NCBI GenBank assembly: GCA_035700025.1
Contig: DASSOY010000072.1
Span: forward strand, 174,842-238,841
Length of the DNA: 64,000 bases
Source of the DNA: Bacillales bacterium
GTDB lineage: Bacteria > Bacillota > Bacilli > Bacillales > DASSOY01
Direction: 5' to 3'
A program made the translations under genes and the position numbers. A model generated the notes under the pieces. The model did no database searches. It saw only the letters and a list, made by a program, of their open reading frames with translations, and was not told where the DNA came from. How positions within the stretch are numbered: the first letter of the stretch is position 1; each line of letters begins with the position of its first letter. This document shows positions 16,052 to 25,105 of this stretch, in pieces.

Positions 16052-16638
16052 GCTTATATGAAATTGTGAAACCGTACGTTCGTTTGTATTTCAAGCTCGT
16101 GAACCGGATCGAGGTGATCGGCGCGGACCGTGTGCCGAAAGAAGGGGGCGTTCTTTTATGCGGAAATCATATCAATAACCTTGATCCTCCTTTGCTCGGT
16201 TCCGTTACGCCGCGCAGCGTACATTTCATGGCGAAAGCCGAGCTTTTCGACGCTCCGGTTTTAAAAGTGATTCTTCCGCGCATTCACGCCTTTCCCGTAA
16301 AAAGAGGCGCTGGCGACAGGCAAGCGTTGCGTGACGGTCTGAACCTTTTGGACGAGGGCCGGGTACTTGGTCTTTTTCCGGAAGGCACGAGAAGCAAGAC
16401 GGGGAAACTGGGGAAAGGGTTGTCGGGTGCCGGTTTTTTCGCCTTGCGGTCGCAGGCTCACGTAGTTCCATGCGCGATCATCGGTTCTTACGTCCCGTTC
16501 AGGAAAATCCGCATTGTTTTCGGAGAGCCGATCGATTTTGCCGAATTGCGGTCGCAGAGAACCTCTGCGGCGGTTGCGACTGAAAAGATCATGCAAGCCA
16601 TTCGCCTACTCATTGACGAGCACGGTTCAGATGCTTGA
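16048..16638 (+). CDS. plsC: 1-acyl-sn-glycerol-3-phosphate acyltransferase PlsC
   Basis: 196-aa acyltransferase forming phosphatidic acid from lysophosphatidic acid at the membrane. The HX4D motif is in [14 protein letters not shown], and the second block is [13 protein letters not shown]. The TTG start overlaps the cmk stop (TTGA), with AAGGG about 10 nt upstream, so translation is coupled to cmk. PlsY, the previous enzyme of the pathway, is encoded 3.5 kb downstream. Confidence 0.92.
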   Translation: MSLYEIVKPYVRLYFKLVNRIEVIGADRVPKEGGVLLCGNHINNLDPPLLGSVTPRSVHFMAKAELFDAPVLKVILPRIHAFPVKRGAGDRQALRDGLNLLDEGRVLGLFPEGTRSKTGKLGKGLSGAGFFALRSQAHVVPCAIIGSYVPFRKIRIVFGEPIDFAELRSQRTSAAVATEKIMQAIRLLIDEHGSDA

Positions 16639-16732
16639 CAAGTGAGACCCATTTGTAGGAAGTTAAGAGAAAGTACCCATTTGTTTCTGGCGATGAAGCC
16701 GCGTGCTTCATCTGATTAAGGAGGTAATCTGA

Positions 16733-17875
16733 TTGGTGGAAGAAATGAACAGCGAGATCGAAATGAAATCATTTGCTGTTGGTGACGTGGTCAAAGGAAC
16801 GGTTACGAAAATTGAAGAAAAGCATGCTCTCGTAGATGTAGGATTTAAAGTCGACGGAATCGTTCCGATCAGCGAGCTGTCGAGTTTGCATATTGAAAAA
16901 GTGAGCGACGTTCTCTCGGAAGGCGACGAATTGGATTTGAAAGTGATCCGTGTTTCCGAAGAAGAACTCGTGCTCTCGAAGAAAGCGGTTTTGGCCGACC
17001 AGGCTTGGGACGCTCTTGAGGAAAAGTACGAGAACGGCGAAACGTTAGAAGTGGAAGTCGCCGATGTCGTCAAAGGCGGACTTGTCGTTGATTTAGGCGT
17101 GCGCGGATTCATCCCCGCTTCGCTCGTGGAACGCCATTACGTAGAGGACTTTTCCGATTACAAAGGCAAAACGATTGAAGTGAAGATCGTTGAGTTGAAT
17201 CGGGAAAAAAACAAGCTCATCTTGTCGCATCGCGCGGTGCTTGACGAACGTGCCGAAGCTGCAAAGCAAGCGACGCTTGATGCTTTACAGCCAGGTGAAG
17301 TGGTGGAAGGAACCGTTCAGCGTTTGACGGATTTCGGAGTGTTTGTTGACATCGGCGGCGTTGACGGCCTCGTTCACATTTCGCAATTGGCCCATTATCG
17401 TGTCGAAAAACCATCTGACGTCGTTAGCGAAGGCGACCAAGTGAAAGTAAAAGTGTTGTCCGTCGATCGCGACAACGAGAGAATATCTTTGTCCATTAAA
17501 GAAACCCAACCGGGGCCGTGGGAAGGCTTGAGGGACAAAATCAGCCCAGGCGATACGATCGAAGGCACCGTAAAGCGCCTGGTTTCGTTCGGCGCTTTCG
17601 TCGAAGTGTTTCCTGGTGTTGAAGGTCTCGTTCACATTTCGGAAATCTCCAACCGCCATATCGCAACGCCGGATGAAGTGTTGACGGAAGGCGAAACAGT
17701 GCAAGCAAAAGTGTTAGACGTGAATCCGGACGAAAAACGAGTTTCGTTGAGTATGAGAAGCCTTGAGAAAGACGAACCGTTGTACGATTCTACCGGCGAT
17801 CAAGATTCCGGTGACGACGGCGGCGGCTTTTCACTCGGTGACATGATCGGCGATCAATTGAAAAAATATAAATAA
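16733..17875 (+). CDS. ypfD: S1-domain RNA-binding protein YpfD (RpsA homologue)
   Basis: 380-aa protein with four S1 RNA-binding repeats (about residues 13-85, 100-168, 188-257 and 273-343), each with a VEGLVHIS- or GFIPAS-type core. The acidic C-terminal tail ends in a GDMIGDQLKK motif. In B. subtilis it is a ribosome-associated homologue of protein S1 and is not essential. The TTG start at 16733 lies 8 nt after AAGGAGG; the first ATG is 20 nt away, and the encoded N terminus MVEEMN matches the family. Confidence 0.93.
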   Translation: MVEEMNSEIEMKSFAVGDVVKGTVTKIEEKHALVDVGFKVDGIVPISELSSLHIEKVSDVLSEGDELDLKVIRVSEEELVLSKKAVLADQAWDALEEKYENGETLEVEVADVVKGGLVVDLGVRGFIPASLVERHYVEDFSDYKGKTIEVKIVELNREKNKLILSHRAVLDERAEAAKQATLDALQPGEVVEGTVQRLTDFGVFVDIGGVDGLVHISQLAHYRVEKPSDVVSEGDQVKVKVLSVDRDNERISLSIKETQPGPWEGLRDKISPGDTIEGTVKRLVSFGAFVEVFPGVEGLVHISEISNRHIATPDEVLTEGETVQAKVLDVNPDEKRVSLSMRSLEKDEPLYDSTGDQDSGDDGGGFSLGDMIGDQLKKYK

Positions 17876-17881
17876 GCTAAT

Positions 17882-17932
17882 CCTTGCGAGATTTTGTTGC
17901 CCATTGGCAATGAAATCTCGTTTTTTTTTGAT
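17882..17932 (+). terminator. Intrinsic terminator after ypfD
   Basis: GCGAGATTT ... AAATCTCG stem with inner TTGCC / GGCAA pairing, then nine T residues. Confidence 0.9.
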
Positions 17933-17981
17933 TAACCTTCGGCAAAGATACCGATAATGGAAGGGGACGGGAGGGCGTCGA

Positions 17982-18593
17982 ATGCAAAACGGACTCTTTT
18001 TTTATTGGACGGCGTGGGCGGCATGGACGGCCGTTACTTTCATTTTGCCGAAAGGAAACCTTCGTACAGAGTGGGCTGTCTTAATCATGGCGATCTTGAT
18101 CGCGTCAGCGGGAACGGTGGAAGTTGCTGGCTTTGAGAGCCGGGCGGTACTGTTTATTTTACTTGCCTACGGTTACTATAAGCTGTCGCAATTTCGCCCC
18201 GCGCGCATGCTTTACGCAATTTTCACCTGCCATATCATCATGCTTGCCTACGTAGGCTTTTCGTTATACATCTTGTATAATCCCGCTGTGCTTTGGATCG
18301 ACCGAAATTGGCTGATCGCCGGCATGCTTTTTGTCGTGACGCAGTTGTTGGTGAAGGATTTTTCGCAGCGTCTCGTTACGGCAATCGTCGGTGCCGTGCA
18401 CGGCAATTTGATGTATGCGCTATATTTAAAAGGGTTGGCGTTGTCGTTTTCTGCCGGGTCTTTTCAGTTTCTTGACGGGATTGCCGGGTGTCTGGCAATG
18501 ATTGTTCTCTGGCACTCCTACGAACAAGCCACGGTGTTTATTCAACAATTCATGAAACGTTCGCTTTCGCACAAACGGCATTATCCGAGGTAA
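17982..18593 (+). CDS. yphA: YphA-like membrane protein
   Basis: 203-aa integral membrane protein with about six hydrophobic helices and a basic C-terminal tail (RSLSHKRHYPR). Length and position before der match YphA. No catalytic motif is visible; function unknown. RBS GGGAGGG precedes the ATG. B. subtilis has yphB (seaA) between yphA and der; it is absent here. Confidence 0.75.
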   Translation: MQNGLFFYWTAWAAWTAVTFILPKGNLRTEWAVLIMAILIASAGTVEVAGFESRAVLFILLAYGYYKLSQFRPARMLYAIFTCHIIMLAYVGFSLYILYNPAVLWIDRNWLIAGMLFVVTQLLVKDFSQRLVTAIVGAVHGNLMYALYLKGLALSFSAGSFQFLDGIAGCLAMIVLWHSYEQATVFIQQFMKRSLSHKRHYPR

Positions 18594-18595
18594 GA

Positions 18596-18624
18596 TTGTG
18601 ACACCGCCGATTTTTTGGTAAGAT
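18596..18624 (+). promoter_or_regulatory. SigA promoter of der-plsY-gpsA
   Basis: TTGTGA (18596-18601), 17-nt spacer, TAAGAT (18619-18624). It leaves a leader of about 170 nt before der, in which a small CGGAAC/GTTCCG hairpin is visible but no terminator. Confidence 0.65.
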
Positions 18625-18800
18625 TAAAAGGTTCAAGGCATGTTCCGGCGTACGTTTCCTCGCGTTCGCCGACCGCAAAGCCGCCATTAACGGATGAGAT
18701 TGCGAGCTTGCTTCGTGCGCGGTCACCGTTCGGAACGGGGTTCCGATTCGTGTGACGCGTGTTTTTATACGATGGACCTTAGGAAGGAAGTGTGATTTTC

Positions 18801-20114
18801 ATGACAAAACCGGTTGTCGCCATCGTCGGTCGGCCGAATGTAGGCAAATCGACGATTTTCAATCGCATCGCCGGGGAAAGGCTGGCGATTGTCGAAGACG
18901 TTCCGGGCGTTACCCGCGACAGAGTTTATCATGCGGCCGAATGGTTGGACCGGCCGTTCGATTTAATTGATACCGGAGGCATCGTGCTTTCCAATGAACC
19001 GATTTCTGTGCAAATACGCCAACAGGCAGAAATTGCGATCGAAGAAGCGGATGTCATCATTTTCATGACGGACGGAAAAGAAGGATTAACGGGAGCCGAC
19101 GAAGAGGTCGCGCGTCTTCTTTACCGGTCCAATAAACCGGTCGTTTTAGCCGTAAACAAAATGGACAGTCCAAAAAGAAATGAACAATTGTACGATTTCT
19201 ACTCGCTCGGTCTCGGCGAACCCTTTCCGATTTCCGGCTCGCACGGCCTCGGGCTCGGTGATTTGCTTGATGAAGTCGTTCGCCATTTTCCCGATCAACG
19301 AGAAAACGAATACGATGAAACGGTCATCCGCTTTTGCTTAATCGGCCGCCCGAACGTCGGGAAATCATCGCTCGTCAATACGATTTTAAGCAAGGAACGG
19401 GTCATTGTGAGCAATGTACCTGGAACGACAAGGGATGCGATCGATACGCCGTTTAAGAGAGACGATCACGAATATGTGATTATTGATACCGCCGGCATGC
19501 GCCGAAGGGGAAAGGTGTATGAAAACACCGAAAAATACAGCGTGCTTCGCGCAAAAAAGGCTATCGAACGTTCCGACGTCGCCCTTGTCGTCCTGGATGG
19601 AGAACAAGGGATCATCGATCAAGACAAAAAAATTGCCGGGTTTGCGCTCGATGCCGGTCGAGGCATCGTGATCGTCGTTAATAAATGGGATGCCGTCGAC
19701 AACAAGGACAATCATACGATGCGGGAGTTCGAGAAAGACATACGCAAACAGTTTCCTTTTCTTGATTTTGCGCCCATCGTTTTTGTGTCCGCGAAAACGA
19801 AACAACGGGTCCACAAATTGCTTCCTGTCATTAACCAAGTCGACGAGAACCATAGTTTGCGCATCAAAACGAGCGTTCTCAACGACGTGGTGCTCGATGC
19901 GGTCACAATGAATCCGACGCCGACACGCAAAGGACGCAGACTGAAAATTTCCTATGCGACGCAAGTCTCTGTGAAACCGCCGACGTTCGTGTTGTTCGTC
20001 AACGATCCAGAGTTGATGCATTTTTCGTATGAACGGTATTTGGAGAACGAAATCCGTAAAGCGTTCGGTTTTCAAGGGACGCCGATCCGGATTTTCACGC
20101 GCAAAAAACATTAG
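18801..20114 (+). CDS. der: Ribosome-assembly GTPase Der (EngA)
   Basis: 437-aa essential GTPase with two tandem G domains and a C-terminal KH-like domain. G1 motifs GRPNVGKST near residue 10 and GRPNVGKSS near 184; DTGG and DTAG G3 motifs; NKMD and NKWD G4 motifs. It acts in maturation of the 50S subunit. ATG 18801 has GGAAG 10 nt upstream; a GTG 9 nt earlier is too close to the RBS. Probably first gene of der-plsY-gpsA. Confidence 0.96.
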   Translation: MTKPVVAIVGRPNVGKSTIFNRIAGERLAIVEDVPGVTRDRVYHAAEWLDRPFDLIDTGGIVLSNEPISVQIRQQAEIAIEEADVIIFMTDGKEGLTGADEEVARLLYRSNKPVVLAVNKMDSPKRNEQLYDFYSLGLGEPFPISGSHGLGLGDLLDEVVRHFPDQRENEYDETVIRFCLIGRPNVGKSSLVNTILSKERVIVSNVPGTTRDAIDTPFKRDDHEYVIIDTAGMRRRGKVYENTEKYSVLRAKKAIERSDVALVVLDGEQGIIDQDKKIAGFALDAGRGIVIVVNKWDAVDNKDNHTMREFEKDIRKQFPFLDFAPIVFVSAKTKQRVHKLLPVINQVDENHSLRIKTSVLNDVVLDAVTMNPTPTRKGRRLKISYATQVSVKPPTFVLFVNDPELMHFSYERYLENEIRKAFGFQGTPIRIFTRKKH

Positions 20115-20159
20115 ACAGACGCGTGCCGTTTTGCTGTAATGAAAAGGGGAGGGACGAAC

Positions 20160-20756
20160 ATGACTCTTATCATTTCGATCGTATTGGCTTATTTGCTCGG
20201 TGCGATCAGTTTCAGCTATTTGATTACGAAACTTTTGTTGCGGGACGATATTCGTAAACACGGCAGCGGAAACGCGGGGGCAACGAACACGCTTCGCGTA
20301 CTTGGCGTCTTCCCTGCCGTATTGGTTTTGCTGCTCGACGTGTTCAAAGGCGTATTGGCGATCTGGATCGCCGGTTGGATCGGCGGCGGTGAGCTCGCCG
20401 CGGCGGCAGCCGGATTGATGGCGATCGTCGGCCATAACTGGCCGATATATTACGGTTTTCGCGGCGGCAAAGGAGTGGCGACGACGATCGGTGTCTTCGC
20501 GACGCTGTTTTTGTTTCCCGCATTATCGGTCGGCGCTTTCGCAATTTTTTTAATCGTTATTACGCGCTTCGTATCGCTCGGTTCCTTATGTTTCGTTGTA
20601 TTGGCGCCGATCTGCGCTTTATTTTTCGGCGATGTTCCCGCCGTTTATGCTTATGTCGGACTCATCATTGCAATGCTTTCCATATGGCGGCATCGCTCGA
20701 ACATTCAACGGCTTTTGAACGGGACAGAAAACAAAATCGGAAAGAAGGGATCCTAA
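20160..20756 (+). CDS. plsY: Glycerol-3-phosphate acyltransferase PlsY
   Basis: 198-aa polytopic membrane enzyme transferring acyl groups from acyl-phosphate to glycerol-3-phosphate, the first step of phospholipid synthesis. Signature blocks: GSGNAGATNTLRVLG, GHNWPIYYGFRGGKGVATTIG, and a late WRHRSNIQRLLNGTE. ATG 20160 follows GGGGAGGG. Its TAA is directly followed by the gpsA ATG, so the enzyme and the supplier of its substrate are coupled. In B. subtilis plsY is at another locus. Confidence 0.95.
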   Translation: MTLIISIVLAYLLGAISFSYLITKLLLRDDIRKHGSGNAGATNTLRVLGVFPAVLVLLLDVFKGVLAIWIAGWIGGGELAAAAAGLMAIVGHNWPIYYGFRGGKGVATTIGVFATLFLFPALSVGAFAIFLIVITRFVSLGSLCFVVLAPICALFFGDVPAVYAYVGLIIAMLSIWRHRSNIQRLLNGTENKIGKKGS

Positions 20757-21794
20757 ATGGCGAACATCACGGTTCTTGGCGCAGGGAGCTGGGGTACCGC
20801 TTTGGCCCTCGTTTTGTCCGACAATGGACATGAAGTCACGATTTGGGGACGCAGGGAAGAACAAATTTGGGAAATTAACGAAAACCGTTCCAATGAACGG
20901 TATTTGCCAAACGTTTCGATCCCCGCGTCAATAAAGGCAACGACCTCGTTAGCAGAAGCGGCCAAAAACGATGTCGTCGTTTTCGTTGTGCCTACTAAAG
21001 CAGCGAGAGAAGTTCTACGCGAATTGAATGCTAAATTGAACCGGAAAATTTCTGTTGTTCACGCTTCAAAAGGAATCGAAACGGACTCGCTAAAGCGGAT
21101 CTCACAAATCATCGAAGATGAAATTGACGATCGCTGGCTGGAAAACATTTCGGTCTTGTCCGGCCCGAGCCATGCCGAAGAAGTGAGTATGCGGCAGCCG
21201 ACCACCGTTACCGTTGCTGCCGATGATCAAGCACATGCGGCATACATACAGGACTTATTTATCAATAATCGTTTTCGCGTGTATACGAACCCGGATGTTA
21301 TCGGAGTCGAGTTGGGCGGCGCTTTGAAAAACATCATCGCTCTCGGGGCAGGAATGTCGGACGGGATCGGGTTCGGCGATAACGCCAAAGCGGCGCTCAT
21401 TACGAGAGGGCTTGCGGAGATCGCCAGGCTCGGTACGAAAATGGGGGCGAACCCGCTCACCTTTGCCGGGCTGGCGGGAATGGGCGATTTAATCGTCACT
21501 TGCACAAGTGCCCACAGCCGCAATTGGCGAGCGGGAAACTTGCTCGGAAAAGGAAATCAGCTTGATGACGTGCTCGACAGCATGGGAATGGTTGTCGAAG
21601 GCGTTCGCACGGCGAAAGCGGCTTATCGTTTGGCTCAGCGGGAAAGCGTCGAGATGCCGATCACGATTTGCCTGCATGAAGTATTATTTGAAAACCAACA
21701 TCCGAAACAGGCGGTAGAGGCATTGATGAACCGAATGAGAACGGACGAGGTTGATGATCTTTCGTCCTTGTTGACGGATCGCCTGCAAAAATAG
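20757..21794 (+). CDS. gpsA: Glycerol-3-phosphate dehydrogenase [NAD(P)+] GpsA
   Basis: 345-aa soluble enzyme reducing dihydroxyacetone phosphate to sn-glycerol-3-phosphate for phospholipid synthesis. N-terminal Rossmann motif LGAGSWGTALA, then GPSHAEEV and GGALKNIIALGAGMSDG, which carries the catalytic lysine. It starts immediately after the plsY stop. The RBS AAGAAGGGAT lies inside plsY. No terminator is obvious downstream. Confidence 0.96.
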   Translation: MANITVLGAGSWGTALALVLSDNGHEVTIWGRREEQIWEINENRSNERYLPNVSIPASIKATTSLAEAAKNDVVVFVVPTKAAREVLRELNAKLNRKISVVHASKGIETDSLKRISQIIEDEIDDRWLENISVLSGPSHAEEVSMRQPTTVTVAADDQAHAAYIQDLFINNRFRVYTNPDVIGVELGGALKNIIALGAGMSDGIGFGDNAKAALITRGLAEIARLGTKMGANPLTFAGLAGMGDLIVTCTSAHSRNWRAGNLLGKGNQLDDVLDSMGMVVEGVRTAKAAYRLAQRESVEMPITICLHEVLFENQHPKQAVEALMNRMRTDEVDDLSSLLTDRLQK

Positions 21795-21872
21795 TTTCAC
21801 ATTCCTCCGAACGAAGCATACGATGTTGTGAACGTAAACAGCGTCATATGGATCATGAAGGAGGATGTGACC

Positions 21873-22136
21873 ATGCCCGAAAACAATGACTTTTTTAACG
21901 ATATCGAGAAAAAAACGAACGTATCCAAGCAACAATTGTTCGAGTTGGCCGATACGGCGAAACATTCCAATTTCACGGATGAGGCATCGGTTCGCCGATT
22001 GATTGCCCAGGTTGCTCAAGTGGCAGGCGTTTCCGTTTCCAAGGAAAAAGAAGACCGCCTCGTCAAAGCAATCATAAACAATCAGATTCCGACGGACCTT
22101 TCCACCCTCGCAAAAATGTTTAATCAATCAAAATAG
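21873..22136 (+). CDS. Stage VI sporulation protein F-like
   Basis: 87-aa protein similar to SpoVIF (YjcC), needed for assembly of part of the spore coat in B. subtilis. Family features visible: FFNDIEKKTNVSKQQLFELAD, a central DEASVRRLI, and C-terminal SKEKEDRLVKAI...LAKMFN. ATG 21873 lies 8 nt after AAGGAGG. Position between gpsA and yphE differs from the B. subtilis yjcC locus, so it may be a paralogue or a relocated copy. Confidence 0.75.
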   Translation: MPENNDFFNDIEKKTNVSKQQLFELADTAKHSNFTDEASVRRLIAQVAQVAGVSVSKEKEDRLVKAIINNQIPTDLSTLAKMFNQSK

Positions 22137-22235
22137 GCATTCTGATGATGCGCCTTTGAAAAAAATCGCATACACTAACCATGAACGACTCAATCCAGCA
22201 AGAGCGCCGGGTTACGGGAAATATTTAGTCTTAAG

Positions 22236-22273
22236 CTGAAGAAAGGGACCTCTTTCTTTCAGCTTTTTTTTAT
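22236..22273 (+). terminator. Intrinsic terminator upstream of yphE
   Basis: AGCTGAAGAAAG ... CTTTCTTTCAGCT stem followed by eight T. The 99 nt between the preceding stop and this hairpin hold no convincing gene, only a 15-codon ATG frame without RBS. Confidence 0.88.
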
Positions 22274-22328
22274 GGATTCACGAATCCGAGCGCATTCGAA
22301 TGCCGGCGAACCACCTTTGGAAGGAGTA

Positions 22329-22337
22329 TGCTATAAT
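22329..22337 (+). promoter_or_regulatory. Extended -10 promoter of yphE-yphF
   Basis: TGCTATAAT at 22329-22337. The leader then has a CGATGG/CCATCG hairpin just before the yphE RBS. Confidence 0.45.
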
Positions 22338-22401
22338 GAACGGGGTATTTTTCTTGACTGAAAACGATGGTGTTCAGCCATCGGAATGAAGGAGGATCCT
22401 T

Positions 22402-22602
22402 GTGTCACCCGGACTCATAAAAATGTGGATTTCATTTGTTGGGATCGTTTTGTTTCTCGTTGCCGTTGTTTTGATCACGCTCAGCCGAAGAAAATTAAAA
22501 GGCTTTTTGAAAGGGTTGACGGCGGTCATTGCTTATTGCTGTTTGATCGTTGCCGCGATCATTGTCTTCTTGATTATTGCAAGCGGCGCCCCCGATTCGT
22601 AG
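22402..22602 (+). CDS. yphE: YphE-like membrane protein (DUF2768)
   Basis: 66-aa protein made mainly of two TM helices (about residues 7-26 and 36-60) joined by a basic loop SRRKLKGFLKG. GTG start 6 nt after AAGGAGG. Size, topology and location before yphF and spoIVA match YphE. Function unknown. Confidence 0.75.
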   Translation: MSPGLIKMWISFVGIVLFLVAVVLITLSRRKLKGFLKGLTAVIAYCCLIVAAIIVFLIIASGAPDS

Positions 22603-22629
22603 GAACTTTTATACAGGAGCAGGATAGCC

Positions 22630-23343
22630 ATGTCATTCAATAGAACGTGCAGCTTCGTTTTGATTCTCGCATGCCTGATGCTTGCCGGATGCGGCTATAC
22701 AGGAAATGTCGAAATCCAACATCATGTTTATCAAGCGCAACTTCATGCGGTTCAAGAAGCTGTGGATGAGTTTCAGAAAGATAAAGGCATATTGCCGATA
22801 AAAAACAGCACGATGACGACGCCGATCTATATCAAATATCCGATCGACTTCCGCCGCTTGCAAGCTTATCTTCCGGATGCCCCTGACAACGCCTTTCAAA
22901 ACGGAGGCATTTATGAATATGTTCTCGTTGATGTCGAACGAAATCCGACCGTGAAAGTCGTGGACTTGACGACGCTCGAAAAAGTGCGGGAAGTGCAGCG
23001 AAGAGTGAACGCGTATTGGTATGAACATCATTTTGCGCCGCTCGGCAAAGTGATTGTCCCGAAACGTTATACGATTGATTACGAAGCGCTTGGGTATGAT
23101 GAGACGCCGATGGTCACAAGTCCGTTTACCGGGCATCTGCTTGGCTTCGTCATGGATGCGGACGTCGATGTTTCGATCGATTACCGTCAAGATTTGTATG
23201 CGTTTCTGAACAAATACGGCGGCGATTTCGAAACAGGAGAAGACATCCGCGAAATGTTGGTGAACCATTCCCCGTTCGTGCCGGCGGAATCCGTCCCGTA
23301 CACGATCGACGCCAACGGTGAACCGGTCTTTTTAGTAAAATAA
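22630..23343 (+). CDS. yphF: Lipoprotein YphF
   Basis: 237-aa lipoprotein: signal peptide with lipobox LAGC (Cys near residue 21), then a soluble domain (YQAQLHAVQEAVDEFQKDKGILPIKNS...). The region upstream of spoIVA and length match YphF. Function is not established. It follows yphE at 27 bp and ends in an intrinsic terminator. Confidence 0.82.
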   Translation: MSFNRTCSFVLILACLMLAGCGYTGNVEIQHHVYQAQLHAVQEAVDEFQKDKGILPIKNSTMTTPIYIKYPIDFRRLQAYLPDAPDNAFQNGGIYEYVLVDVERNPTVKVVDLTTLEKVREVQRRVNAYWYEHHFAPLGKVIVPKRYTIDYEALGYDETPMVTSPFTGHLLGFVMDADVDVSIDYRQDLYAFLNKYGGDFETGEDIREMLVNHSPFVPAESVPYTIDANGEPVFLVK

Positions 23344-23347
23344 GCAT

Positions 23348-23394
23348 TTTCCCTTCCTTGATTCAATAACTTATTAAGGGAGGGATTTTTTTAT
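23348..23394 (+). terminator. Intrinsic terminator after yphF
   Basis: TCCCTTCCTT ... AAGGGAGGGA stem followed by TTTTTTTA. Confidence 0.82.
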
Positions 23395-23413
23395 GGGTCG
23401 TCCAAGACGAAAT

Positions 23414-23443
23414 GTCATAAATAATGGACAACGTCATACTCAT
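23414..23443 (+). promoter_or_regulatory. SigE-type promoter of spoIVA
   Basis: GTCATAA (23414-23420), 14-nt spacer, CATACTCA (from 23435) resemble SigE elements. A second CATATACT follows at 23441. spoIVA is SigE-dependent in B. subtilis, which supports the call. Confidence 0.5.
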
Positions 23444-23496
23444 ATACTATCCAACGGAATGCTAGGTTGCATACCAACCGACCGGGAGGGGATTTA

Positions 23497-24975
23497 ATGG
23501 AAAAAGTCGATCTTTTTAAGGATATCGCCGAGAGAACGGGTGGAGATATCTATTTGGGAGTCGTAGGGCCCGTTCGCACGGGGAAGTCGACGTTCATTAA
23601 AAAGTTCATGGAGCTCGTCGTCGTACCGAACATTGAGAATGAATCCGACAGAGCGAGGGCGCAGGACGAGTTGCCGCAGAGTGCCGCGGGCAAGCAAATT
23701 ATGACGACGGAACCGAAATTTATTCCGAACAATTCGGTGGCCGTACACGTCGGAGAAGGACTGGAAGTGAACGTCCGACTCGTCGATTGTGTCGGCTATA
23801 CGGTTCCCGGCGCGAAAGGGTACGAGGATGAAAACGGACCGCGCATGGTGAATACACCGTGGTACGGAGAGCCGATTCCGTTTCAGGAAGCGGCGGAAAT
23901 CGGCACGAGGAAGGTGATTCAGGAGCACTCGACGCTCGGTGTTGTCGTCACTACCGACGGATCGATTGGGGAAATCCCGCGTTCCGATTACGTGGAGTCG
24001 GAGGAGCGTGTCGTTGAAGAGCTGCAGGAAGTAGGCAAGCCGTTCATCATGATCGTAAATTCGGCTCATCCGCACCATTCGGAAACCGAACATTTGCGTG
24101 AGGATTTGGCGGAAAAATATGACATTCCCGTGCTCGCGCAAAGCGTTGAAAACATGACAGAGCACGACATTTACAACGTGTTGCGTGAAGCGCTTTACGA
24201 ATTCCCGGTCTTGGAAGTGAACGTCAACCTCCCGAGCTGGGTCATGGTATTGAATGAGGACCATTGGCTGCGCGAAAGCTATGAAGAAGCGGTCAAAGAA
24301 ACTGTCAAAGACATTAAAAGATTACGGGATGTCGACCGCGTCGTTGGACAGTTCGGAGATTTCGATTTCATCGAACAGGCTCAGCTGGCCGGTATCGAGA
24401 TGGGGCAAGGGATTGCCGAAATCGATTTGTATGCGCCGGATAATTTATACGACGAAATTTTAAAAGAAGTCGTCGGCGTGGAAATCCGCGGCAAAGATCA
24501 TTTGCTGCAGCTGATGCAGGAATTCGCGCATGCCAAATCGGAATACGATCAAGTAAGCGACGCATTGGTCATGGTGAAGCAAACCGGATACGGCATTGCC
24601 GCGCCGGCTTTGCAAGACATGAGTCTCGATGAACCGGAAATCATTCGGCAAGGTTCTCGTTTCGGGGTGAGATTGAAAGCCGTCGCTCCGTCGATTCACA
24701 TGATCAAAGTCGACGTAGAGTCGGAATTCGCCCCGATCATCGGAACGGAGAAGCAGAGCGAAGAGCTGGTCCGCTATTTAATGCAAGATTTCGAACAAGA
24801 CCCGCTGTCGATCTGGAACTCCGACATCTTTGGCCGTTCGTTAAATTCGATTGTCCGTGAAGGCATTCAAGCCAAATTGTCGCTCATGCCGGAAAACGCC
24901 CGCTACAAGTTGAAAGAGACACTTGAGCGAATCATTAACGAAGGTTCCGGCGGACTCATCGCGATTATTTTATAG
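23497..24975 (+). CDS. spoIVA: Spore coat morphogenetic ATPase SpoIVA
   Basis: 492 aa, exactly the B. subtilis length. N-terminal Walker A GVVGPVRTGKSTF near residues 19-31 and DCVGYTVPGAKG switch region, in a TRAFAC-GTPase-like domain that hydrolyses ATP. The C-terminal domain ends in the conserved LERIINEGSGGLIAIIL tail needed for localisation to the forespore. SpoIVA polymerises on the outer forespore membrane as the base of the coat. ATG 23497 follows GGGAGGGG. Confidence 0.97.
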   Translation: MEKVDLFKDIAERTGGDIYLGVVGPVRTGKSTFIKKFMELVVVPNIENESDRARAQDELPQSAAGKQIMTTEPKFIPNNSVAVHVGEGLEVNVRLVDCVGYTVPGAKGYEDENGPRMVNTPWYGEPIPFQEAAEIGTRKVIQEHSTLGVVVTTDGSIGEIPRSDYVESEERVVEELQEVGKPFIMIVNSAHPHHSETEHLREDLAEKYDIPVLAQSVENMTEHDIYNVLREALYEFPVLEVNVNLPSWVMVLNEDHWLRESYEEAVKETVKDIKRLRDVDRVVGQFGDFDFIEQAQLAGIEMGQGIAEIDLYAPDNLYDEILKEVVGVEIRGKDHLLQLMQEFAHAKSEYDQVSDALVMVKQTGYGIAAPALQDMSLDEPEIIRQGSRFGVRLKAVAPSIHMIKVDVESEFAPIIGTEKQSEELVRYLMQDFEQDPLSIWNSDIFGRSLNSIVREGIQAKLSLMPENARYKLKETLERIINEGSGGLIAIIL

Positions 24976-25000
24976 AGACTCCGTGTTTTGGAGTCTCTCC
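24973..25000 (+). terminator. Hairpin after spoIVA
   Basis: AGAGACTCC / GGAGTCTCT perfect stem directly after the stop, but followed by CCTTGCC rather than a T run; terminator function is likely but weaker than its neighbours. Confidence 0.5.
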
Positions 25001-25105
25001 TTGCCATTAATCTTGTTTTCCGCTTATAAGAGAGATGATTGAGATGTTTTCGATAAAATGACTCAAAGAGTGAATACTTACTCATCATACAAAGAGGTGG
25101 ACAGC

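Noticed and set aside
19386..20435. 349-codon minus-strand frame across der and plsY
   Set aside because: It spans two well-supported genes on the other strand and has no recognisable motif or start context.
22191..22238. 15-codon frame starting ATGAACGACTC between the SpoVIF-like gene and yphE
   Set aside because: No Shine-Dalgarno sequence upstream and no similarity to known small spore proteins.
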